The translations under genes were made by a program, and so were the position numbers. Positions 1-4,640 of a DNA stretch of 5,049 nt are shown in pieces. The DNA comes from an uncultured Coriobacteriia bacterium (GTDB lineage: Bacteria; Actinomycetota; Coriobacteriia; Coriobacteriales; QAMH01), in NCBI GenBank assembly GCA_902493755.1, contig CABURF010000106.1, positions 1-5,049 of the forward strand, written 5' to 3'. The notes below the pieces were generated by a model, which did not search any database, was not told where the DNA came from, and saw only the letters and a program-made list of their open reading frames with translations. The first letter of the stretch is position 1; every line of letters begins with the position of its first letter.

Positions 1-56
1 ACCCCAGTGGGACAAATGACCTGTCCCCCTGTCCCAGTTCCCGCCACTAACCGCTC
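1..56. repeat. Intergenic GGGACA/TGTCCC inverted repeat downstream of ecfT
   Basis: This non-coding end follows the ecfT stop codon. It holds TGGGACA at 8-14, TGTCCC at 22-27 and TGTCCCA at 30-36. The left arm can pair perfectly with either right arm: 6 bp with a 7-base loop, or 7 bp with a 15-base loop. The two right arms are themselves a direct repeat. No T-run follows on the minus strand, so it is not a standard intrinsic terminator for the operon, although the RNA could still fold and protect the 3' end. The pattern resembles short dispersed repeats I associate with intergenic regions of Coriobacteriia; that is recollection, and copy number cannot be judged from one window. Confidence 0.5.
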
Positions 57-896
57 TCACAAGAACACGCAGAGCGCAACGATTGCAACGATGCCAATGA
101 CAAGCGTCACGATATCTGCCCCAGAAAGCGTTGTCACATTCATGCGCGTGCGTCGTCCGCCCGCATAGCAACGTGCATCCATGGCATCCGCCAGGTCGTC
201 CGCCCGTCTGAAAAGACGCACGAAAAGCGGAATGAACACGGGTATCCATGCCTTAAGACGCACGAAGAGATTGCCGTCATCGAAGTCGGCGCAGCGCGCC
301 TTCTGAGCAAGCTGAATCATCTGTGCCTCGCGCGCTGTCGTGGGGATAAAACGCAGGGCGATCGATATCATCATCGCGATGTCATCGACTGGCACACCAA
401 AGCGCCTCAAAGGCCCGAAAATGCGGAGCATCGCATCGGTGAGCTCCATCATCGATGACGTGAAGGTAAGCAGCGAGCAGATGAGAACGAGCAGCACGAT
501 GCGCAAGGCGAAGAAGAGACCCCGTGCCAGACCATCGAGCGTGATGCCGAAGCTGCCAAAAAACACCCATTGTTGCGTGAGCCCCAAGGATCCCGCCTGA
601 CTCAACCCCGGCGCTGCTGCCGAACCCAAACTGATGCTGAATGCGTGCACGACAATGGTGAACACCAGAATGAAGATGATGGGGATAAGGCCGCGCGCCG
701 CCTTGGTGACGGGGACATGCGCCATCATGTAGAGCGTTGTCACGAACGCCGTAACGATGAGCAAACCCAGCCAACTCTCGACGAAGAAGACGGCAATAGA
801 AAAAACGCAGGCCAAGATAATCTTGACCTGCGCATTCAAAGCGTGGATGGGGCTCGTGCCGGGAATGTAGGTGCCAAAGGCAAGCGCCTGTGCCAT
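57..896 (-). CDS. ecfT: Energy-coupling factor transporter transmembrane protein EcfT (CbiQ family)
   Basis: EcfT is the membrane scaffold of ECF importers. It couples the EcfA/EcfA' ATPases to a substrate-binding S-component for vitamins or metal ions. The 279-residue protein has the family's usual length. Hydrophobic segments lie near residues 25-59, 69-89, 119-145, 211-229 and 258-278. The cytoplasmic part has LRFIP at 181-185 and two Ala-Arg-x coupling motifs, ARC at 200-202 and ARC at 241-243, the second within DAMDARCYAGG; in characterised members these helices contact the ATPases. The ATG at 896 is preceded by a G-rich GGGGG ribosome-binding stretch (902-906) with a short spacer. It starts 27 bases after rplQ ends, so cotranscription is likely. 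No ecfA or S-component gene is visible, so the substrate is undefined; a group II, shared-module transporter is the likeliest reading. Confidence 0.93.
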   Translation of the reverse strand: MAQALAFGTYIPGTSPIHALNAQVKIILACVFSIAVFFVESWLGLLIVTAFVTTLYMMAHVPVTKAARGLIPIIFILVFTIVVHAFSISLGSAAAPGLSQAGSLGLTQQWVFFGSFGITLDGLARGLFFALRIVLLVLICSLLTFTSSMMELTDAMLRIFGPLRRFGVPVDDIAMMISIALRFIPTTAREAQMIQLAQKARCADFDDGNLFVRLKAWIPVFIPLFVRLFRRADDLADAMDARCYAGGRRTRMNVTTLSGADIVTLVIGIVAIVALCVFL

Positions 897-923
897 CTTT
901 ACCCCCGATACGCACTCCGGCCG

Positions 924-1676
924 TTACTCAGCCTCGTGCTTCTCCGACTCCTCGACGGTCTCCTCAAAGGCGGCCTCGTCACCGGCAACGGGATTGACGT
1001 CGTCGATAAGCTCCTTCTCCTCCTCGGCGACCTCTTCCTTGATCTTCTCGATGTTCTCGGCTTCGGTCTCTGCCACCTCTGCCTCTTGCTTCTCGAGAGC
1101 AGCCTCTTCGATGGAAGCCTCGTCCTCGGCCTTCTCGGCCTCGACGGCATCCTCGCGAACGTCAGTCTCGGCATCGGCGTCGATACGATCGGCCTCGCCC
1201 TCGGCGAACTCCTCGATATCGTCCTTCTTATCCTCGGACTTAGCGGCCTTCTTGGCGGCAGGCTTCTTCTTGCTACCCTTGGCGGGCTTGTCATCAGCCT
1301 TGGCCTTCGGAGTAACAGCCTCCTCGACGAGCTCGAGAATCGCCATGGGGGCATTGTCGCCCTTGCGCGGACCGAGCTTCAGGATACGCGTATAGCCACC
1401 GTTGCGGTCGGCCCACATGCCCTGCTCGGCCTTCTCGAAGACCTCGCGGACGAGCTCCTTGTCGCCCAGAGCGGCGATGGCCAGACGACGAGAGTGCAGG
1501 TCGCCCTTCTTGGCCCACGTGATAATACGCTCGACGGTGCCACGAACTTCCTTGGCACGCGTGACCGTGGTCTTGATGCGGTCGTTGGTGAACAACGCAA
1601 CCGCAAGGTTCTTTTTCATGGCCTTGGTATGGCTGGCGTCGGTGCCCAGCTTGCGGCCCTTCTTGTAATGCCTCAT
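924..1676 (-). CDS. rplQ: 50S ribosomal protein L17 with long charged C-terminal tail
   Basis: L17 is a large-subunit protein near the peptide exit tunnel opening. Residues 1-120 are a canonical L17 domain: the N-terminus MRHYKKGRKLG, a TKAMKKNLA segment, the TVTRAKEVRG stretch and the closing GGYTRILKLGPRKGDNAPMA region. The protein is 250 residues long, about twice the core length. Residues 122-151 are rich in Lys, Ala and Pro. Residues 152-250 are strongly acidic, dominated by Glu and Ala, and look helical or coiled-coil around 188-226. Extended L17 tails are known in Actinobacteria, though this one is unusually long; its role is unknown to me. The ATG at 1676 has AGGAGA (1681-1686) just upstream and lies 15 bases after rpoA. 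The tail is in frame and ends in a normal TAA, with no sign of fusion or frameshift. Confidence 0.96.
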   Translation of the reverse strand: MRHYKKGRKLGTDASHTKAMKKNLAVALFTNDRIKTTVTRAKEVRGTVERIITWAKKGDLHSRRLAIAALGDKELVREVFEKAEQGMWADRNGGYTRILKLGPRKGDNAPMAILELVEEAVTPKAKADDKPAKGSKKKPAAKKAAKSEDKKDDIEEFAEGEADRIDADAETDVREDAVEAEKAEDEASIEEAALEKQEAEVAETEAENIEKIKEEVAEEEKELIDDVNPVAGDEAAFEETVEESEKHEAE

Positions 1677-1691
1677 TGAATCTCCTACGTA

Positions 1692-2633
1692 CTAAAGCTT
1701 CAAGCTGAGGTCCATCGACTGAAGCTTGTCCTTGACCTCTTCGATGGACTTGGCGCCGAAGTTGCGGATGTTGAGCAGGTCGTTCTCGGAATACTCGACC
1801 AACTGACGCACCGAGTGGATACCGGCGCGCTTCAGACAGTTGTACGAACGAACCGACAGATCGAGATCCTCGATCTGCTTTTCGAGCTCGGTGTTCTTGC
1901 TCGGGCCTTCGGGGGCGAAGATGCTCGTCACCTCGGCCTCCTCGTTGCTCTCGTCGAGCGACAGGAAGGCCATCATATGCTGGTTGATGATGTTGGCAGA
2001 CTGGCAGACGGCATCGACGGGGCTGATGGCGCCATTGGTCTCGACCTCGAGAATGAGCTTGTCGTAGTCGGTGCGCTGCGCGACACGGGTGTCCGTGACG
2101 TCCATGGTGCAACGACGAATCGGCGAGAACAGCGAATCGACATGAATGATGCCGATGGGATCCTCCGGACGCTTATTGCGCTCGGCGGGAACATAGCCGC
2201 GGCCAACGCCGATGCGAACCGACATCTCAAGCTGCGCGCCCTCGGAGAGCGTCGCGATGACGTGATCCGGATTGATGAGCTGGAACTCGGTGGGGACTTC
2301 CAGATCGGCGCCCGTAACCACACAGGGACCCTGCGCGGAAAGCGTGGCGGTAGCCTCCTCGCCACCAGCGAAGGGAGCGAAGACCAGGCCTTTAATATTC
2401 AAAACAATGTCGGTAACATCCTCGACAACGCCGGGGGCGGATGTGAACTCGTGCTGCACACCCTCGATCTTGATGGCAGTTGCCGCAGCACCATCAAGGG
2501 AGGACAGCAGGACACGACGCATGCCATTACCGAGCGTCTGACCGTAGCCACGCTCGAGCGGCTCCATGACGAACCGCGCAATGTTGTCATCGACTTGCTC
2601 GACGGTGATATTGGGCTTCATGAACTCAGTCAT
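1692..2633 (-). CDS. rpoA: DNA-directed RNA polymerase subunit alpha
   Basis: The alpha subunit dimerises to start assembly of RNA polymerase, and its C-terminal domain contacts promoter UP elements and activators. The 313 residues match the usual length. The N-terminal domain covers about 1-230, with the assembly motif FVMEPLERGYGQTLGNGMRR at 21-40 and GRGYVPAE near 144-151. A flexible acidic linker follows at about 228-250. The C-terminal domain (about 252-313) has VRSYNCLKRAGI and NFGAKSIEEVK; Arg262, Asn265, Gly293, Lys295 and Ser296 align with the E. coli DNA-contacting residues around Arg265, Asn268, Gly296, Lys298 and Ser299. The ATG at 2633 is chosen over the in-frame ATG four codons later because AGGAGG lies 7 bases upstream of it. 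It sits between rpsD and rplQ, the classical arrangement. Confidence 0.98.
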   Translation of the reverse strand: MTEFMKPNITVEQVDDNIARFVMEPLERGYGQTLGNGMRRVLLSSLDGAAATAIKIEGVQHEFTSAPGVVEDVTDIVLNIKGLVFAPFAGGEEATATLSAQGPCVVTGADLEVPTEFQLINPDHVIATLSEGAQLEMSVRIGVGRGYVPAERNKRPEDPIGIIHVDSLFSPIRRCTMDVTDTRVAQRTDYDKLILEVETNGAISPVDAVCQSANIINQHMMAFLSLDESNEEAEVTSIFAPEGPSKNTELEKQIEDLDLSVRSYNCLKRAGIHSVRQLVEYSENDLLNIRNFGAKSIEEVKDKLQSMDLSLKL

Positions 2634-2640
2634 TAAGTAG

Positions 2641-2646
2641 CCTCCT
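2641..2646 (-). promoter_or_regulatory. Ribosome-binding site of rpoA
   Basis: A full AGGAGG Shine-Dalgarno core on the minus strand lies 7 bases before the ATG at 2633. It is the strongest ribosome-binding site in the window, and it settles the choice between two nearby in-frame ATG codons in favour of the upstream one. Confidence 0.85.
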
Positions 2647-2678
2647 CGAGACTTTAATCGGATAGGACAGGGTAAGAA

Positions 2679-3272
2679 TTACTTCGAGTAGAGCTCGACG
2701 ATGAGCTGCTCCTGGATATCCAAATCGATCTGGTCTCGTGTCGGCAGCGAAATGACGTTGCCCTGCAGCTTCTCAATATCAACCTCGAGCCAGGCGGGGA
2801 CCTGAACACGCTCGTTGGAGATGAGGGCGCTCTTGATCACGAGGAGCTCCTTGGCTGCCGGGGCGATCGCCACGAGGTCGCCGGCGCTCACGCGATACGA
2901 CGGGATGTCGACACGCTTGCCGTTAACCGTGATGTGACCATGAGTGACCGTCTGACGAGCTTCCTTGCGCGTGCGCGCAAAACCCAGGCGGAACACGACG
3001 TTGTCGAGACGGGACTCGAGAATCCTCATGAGGTTCTCGCCCGTAACGCCCTGCATGCGGCGAGCCTTGTGGAAGTAGCCGCGGAACTGCTTCTCGAGTA
3101 CACCGTAGATGAACTTGGCCTTCTGCTTCTCGCGAAGCTGGCGGCCGTACTCGCTCTCCTGACGACGGCGCTGCTTGGGCTGCTTCTTGGATTCCTTGGT
3201 ATAGCCCAGAACGATGGGATCGATGCCAAGCTGGCGGCAGCGCTTCAGAACCGGGGTCCTGTTAATTGCCAT
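2679..3272 (-). CDS. rpsD: 30S ribosomal protein S4 (zinc-free type)
   Basis: S4 is a primary 16S rRNA-binding protein that nucleates 30S assembly and helps maintain decoding accuracy; in some bacteria it also represses its own operon. The 197 residues match the shorter S4 class. An N-terminal extension (1-45) leads into the conserved REKQKAKFIYGVLEKQFRGYF segment at 47-67. The S4 RNA-binding fold spans about 88-150, with SRLDNVVFRLGFARTRKEARQ and then HGHITVNGKRVDIPSY. At the N-terminus only Cys12 remains of the CxxC pattern of zinc-binding S4 proteins; the partner position is Leu9, so this is the cysteine-poor form. The ATG at 3272 has an AGAAAGG-type ribosome-binding site upstream and lies 19 bases after rpsK. 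Confidence 0.97.
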   Translation of the reverse strand: MAINRTPVLKRCRQLGIDPIVLGYTKESKKQPKQRRRQESEYGRQLREKQKAKFIYGVLEKQFRGYFHKARRMQGVTGENLMRILESRLDNVVFRLGFARTRKEARQTVTHGHITVNGKRVDIPSYRVSAGDLVAIAPAAKELLVIKSALISNERVQVPAWLEVDIEKLQGNVISLPTRDQIDLDIQEQLIVELYSK

Positions 3273-3291
3273 GACGTTTTACCTTTCTAAG

Positions 3292-3690
3292 CTAGACGCG
3301 ACGACGCTTGACCTGACGGCAACCGTTGTGCGGAATGGGCGTGCAGTCCTGGATGCTCGCGACTTCCAGGCCAGCTGCCTGGAGCGAGCGGATGGCGGTC
3401 TCGCGGCCAGAGCCGGGACCCTTCACGAACACGGAAACCTTCTTGAGGCCGTGCTCCATAGCCATCTTGGCGGCCTTTTCGGCAGCCATCTGTGCCGCGA
3501 ACGGCGTGGACTTGCGGGAGCCCTTGAATCCAACCGTGCCAGCGGACTGCCAGGAAATGACGTTGCCACGGGTGTCGGTAATGGAAACGATCGTGTTGTT
3601 GAACGTGCTCTTGATGTGAGCCTGACCGACCGTGATGTTCTTGCGGTCTGCGCGACGAACGCGGGTCGTGTTCTGTTGCTTCTTAGCCAT
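3292..3690 (-). CDS. rpsK: 30S ribosomal protein S11
   Basis: S11 sits on the 30S platform, near the mRNA and the Shine-Dalgarno helix. The 132-residue length is typical. Family signatures include HIKSTFNNTIVSITD at 25-39, SWQSAGTVGFKGSRKSTPFAAQ at 46-67, VKGPGSGRE at 89-97 and the C-terminal PIPHNGCR followed by a basic tail. Asn122 in the HNG motif corresponds to the asparagine that becomes isoaspartate in E. coli S11. The residues after HNGCR are Gln-Val, where many homologues have Pro-Pro, a minor variation. The ATG at 3690 is preceded by AGAGGA and lies 13 bases after the rpsM stop, so the two genes are very probably cotranscribed. Confidence 0.98.
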   Translation of the reverse strand: MAKKQQNTTRVRRADRKNITVGQAHIKSTFNNTIVSITDTRGNVISWQSAGTVGFKGSRKSTPFAAQMAAEKAAKMAMEHGLKKVSVFVKGPGSGRETAIRSLQAAGLEVASIQDCTPIPHNGCRQVKRRRV

Positions 3691-3703
3691 GTTGTCCTCT
3701 CAC

Positions 3704-4075
3704 CTAGCCCTTCTTCTTAGCGCCGATCTGGCGACGCGGACCCTTGCGGGTACGAGCGTTGGTGTGAGTGCGCTGGCCACGAACAGGCAGGCCACGACGA
3801 TGGCGCAGGCCACGATAGCAGCCAATCTCCATCAGTCGCTTGATGTTCTGCGACGTCTCGCGACGCAGGTCACCCTCGACCGTGTAGTTCGCATCGATAT
3901 TGTCGCGAAGCTTGACGACCTCTTCTTCGGTGAGGTCGCGCACGCGCGTGTCAGGATTAACGCCGGTCTCCTCGCAAATCTTCTTTGCGCGAGTCAGACC
4001 GATACCATAAATGTAAGTCAGACCAATCTCCACGCGCTTATCGCGCGGAAGGTCGACACCGAGTATACGAGCCAA
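3704..4075 (-). CDS. rpsM: 30S ribosomal protein S13 (TTG start)
   Basis: S13 lies in the head of the small subunit, where it forms bridges to the large subunit and touches P-site tRNA. The 123 residues match the family. They begin ARILGVDLPRDKRVEIGLTYIYGIG, including the helix-hairpin-helix-like GIG region, and end with the basic GLRHRRGLPVRGQRTHTNARTRKG segment (89-112) and a Lys-rich tail. The start is TTG at 4075. No ATG is available there; the start gives the correct family N-terminus, and a GGGGGAG site lies 5 bases upstream. The spacing to rpmJ is 14 bases. S13 contacts S19 in the 30S head, and its gene leads the S13-S11-S4-alpha block. Confidence 0.97.
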   Translation of the reverse strand: MARILGVDLPRDKRVEIGLTYIYGIGLTRAKKICEETGVNPDTRVRDLTEEEVVKLRDNIDANYTVEGDLRRETSQNIKRLMEIGCYRGLRHRRGLPVRGQRTHTNARTRKGPRRQIGAKKKG

Positions 4076-4080
4076 TGTCG

Positions 4081-4090
4081 CTCCCCCTCT
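4081..4090 (-). promoter_or_regulatory. Ribosome-binding site of rpsM
   Basis: On the minus strand this reads AGAGGGGGAG, 5 bases ahead of the TTG codon at 4075. It supports the unusual TTG start, and its first base is shared with the rpmJ stop codon, which suggests coupled translation of the two genes. Confidence 0.7.
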
Positions 4091-4203
4091 TAGCCTTGAC
4101 GCTGCTTATGGCGCGGGTTCTCGCAAATCACGAACACCTTGCCATGACGCCTGATGATCTTGCACTTATCGCACATCTTCTTTACTGAAGGACGTACTTT
4201 CAT
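4090..4203 (-). CDS. rpmJ: 50S ribosomal protein L36 (zinc-binding form)
   Basis: L36 is the smallest ribosomal protein and stabilises 23S rRNA contacts in the large subunit. The 37-residue product was read directly from the minus strand. It starts MKVRPSVKKMC and ends PRHKQRQG with a TAA stop, matching the family from end to end. The zinc ligands are Cys11, Cys14, Cys27 and His32, so this is the metal-binding (C+) type. The ATG at 4203 is preceded by AAGGA (4208-4212) with a short 4-base spacer. A purine-rich GGAAAGG lies further upstream. It opens the tightly packed run rpmJ-rpsM-rpsK and is separated from infA by an unusually long 129-base gap. Confidence 0.97.
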   Translation of the reverse strand: MKVRPSVKKMCDKCKIIRRHGKVFVICENPRHKQRQG

Positions 4204-4219
4204 GATGTCCTTACCTTTC

Positions 4220-4244
4220 CGAAAGTGTTTACACTTCGTTTTTT
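4220..4244 (+). terminator. Plus-strand terminator-like hairpin with T-run
   Basis: An imperfect inverted repeat at 4220-4238 pairs AAGTGT with ACACTT plus flanking CG pairs, with one bulged base. On the plus strand it is followed directly by six T residues (4239-4244), the layout of an intrinsic terminator for rightward transcription. The stem is AT-rich and therefore weak, and no plus-strand gene ends here. On the minus strand the same palindrome sits just upstream of the rpmJ ribosome-binding site and could instead be an operator or an mRNA hairpin. Confidence 0.3.
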
Positions 4245-4312
4245 ATCGTTACGCCCAGCCGCAGGCGGTAGTTTTCTTGCTCAAACGACAGGGGTACCCA
4301 AGCACCCCACTC

Positions 4313-4330
4313 ATTGCGGTATGCCGCAAT
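4313..4330 (-). other. RNA hairpin directly after infA stop
   Basis: ATTGCGG and CCGCAAT form a perfect 7-bp stem around a 4-base loop, starting two bases downstream of the infA TAA. In the minus-strand transcript it would be a stable small hairpin. The sequence after it is GAGTGGGG rather than a U-run, so a role in 3'-end protection, processing or partial attenuation is more plausible than simple termination. Confidence 0.5.
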
Positions 4331-4332
4331 CC

Positions 4333-4551
4333 TTACTTGTAGCGATAGGTAATCCTGCCGCGGTCGAGGTCATACGGCGAAAGCTCCACCGTCACCTTGT
4401 CACCCGGAAGGATCTTGATGTAATGCATGCGCATCTTGCCCGAGATATGGGCCAGAACCTGATGACCGTTCTCAAGCTCGACTTTGAACATTGCGTTGGG
4501 AAGCGGCTCGATGACCTTTCCCTCTAGTTCAATAGCATCCTCTTTGCTCAC
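4333..4551 (-). CDS. infA: Translation initiation factor IF-1 (GTG start)
   Basis: IF-1 binds the 30S A site and works with IF-2 and IF-3 during initiation. Starting at the GTG at 4551 gives 72 residues beginning SKEDAIELEGKVIEPLPNA after the initiator, the standard length and N-terminus. The OB-fold follows, with MFKVELENGHQVLAHISGKMR, the YIKILPGDKVTVELSPYDL stretch and the closing GRITYRYK. A GGGAGA site lies 9 bases upstream of this GTG. An in-frame ATG at 4596 would add 15 residues (FHYVCRDSNGRVVF plus the start) that do not belong to the family, and it has no ribosome-binding site, so I reject it. It follows map by 89 bases, the usual neighbour pair. Confidence 0.96.
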   Translation of the reverse strand: MSKEDAIELEGKVIEPLPNAMFKVELENGHQVLAHISGKMRMHYIKILPGDKVTVELSPYDLDRGRITYRYK

Positions 4552-4640
4552 GAATACAACTCTCCCATTTGAATCACGGCAAACGTAATGAAACATATTA
4601 CTTCAAACGAAGCGCCAATTCTAGATTTTTTTGCAAACGT
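4552..4640 (-). other. AT-rich map-infA spacer
   Basis: This 89-base gap is more AT-rich than the genes around it and contains the infA ribosome-binding site. The octamer GCAAACGT occurs twice on the plus strand (4579-4586 and 4633-4640), with a related CAAACGA at 4604-4610. On the minus strand TAATAT and TAGAAT resemble -10 boxes, but neither has a -35 hexamer at 16-18 bases, so I do not call a promoter. A small CTTC/GAAG inverted repeat is also present. Confidence 0.4.
4561..4566 (-). promoter_or_regulatory. Ribosome-binding site of infA
   Basis: GGGAGA on the minus strand lies 9 bases before the GTG at 4551. The alternative ATG at 4596 has no comparable purine-rich site upstream, so this element decides the infA start. 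Confidence 0.75.

Larger units (their letters stand above)
4204..4332 (-). other. infA-rpmJ spacer with three inverted repeats
   Basis: At 129 bases this is the longest non-coding gap in the window, inside an operon otherwise spaced by tens of bases. It holds three structures. A 7-bp stem with a 4-base loop (4313-4330) begins two bases after the infA stop. A 5-bp GGGGT/ACCCC stem (4291-4295 with 4304-4308) encloses the KpnI-like palindrome GGTACC. A third palindrome (4220-4238) lies beside the rpmJ ribosome-binding site. No minus-strand T-run follows any of them. I could not find a convincing -35/-10 pair at normal spacing, so a promoter here is possible but not supported. Confidence 0.6.

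Noticed and set aside
382..915. Minus-strand frame of 177 codons overlapping ecfT in another phase
   Set aside because: It is an out-of-phase shadow. The ecfT frame has membrane segments and both Ala-Arg-x motifs, and this frame has neither.
570..1679. Long plus-strand open frame of 369 codons, rich in Leu and Gly, opposite rplQ and part of ecfT
   Set aside because: It is the mirror of the Glu/Ala/Lys-rich rplQ tail, whose codons read as Leu and Ser on the other strand. It has no recognisable domain, and the minus-strand genes explain the region fully.
1815..2636. Plus-strand open frame of 273 codons opposite rpoA
   Set aside because: It lies entirely antisense to a canonical rpoA, resembles no family and has no clear ribosome-binding site. 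GC-biased codons in the real gene leave the opposite strand open.
4239..4270. Possible minus-strand promoter with GATAAA as -10 ahead of rpmJ
   Set aside because: No TTGACA-like hexamer lies 16 to 18 bases upstream, so the call would rest on one weak hexamer.
4154..4342. Small plus-strand frames across rpmJ and the infA-rpmJ spacer
   Set aside because: They overlap rpmJ antisense and have no family resemblance. The spacer is better described by its inverted repeats.
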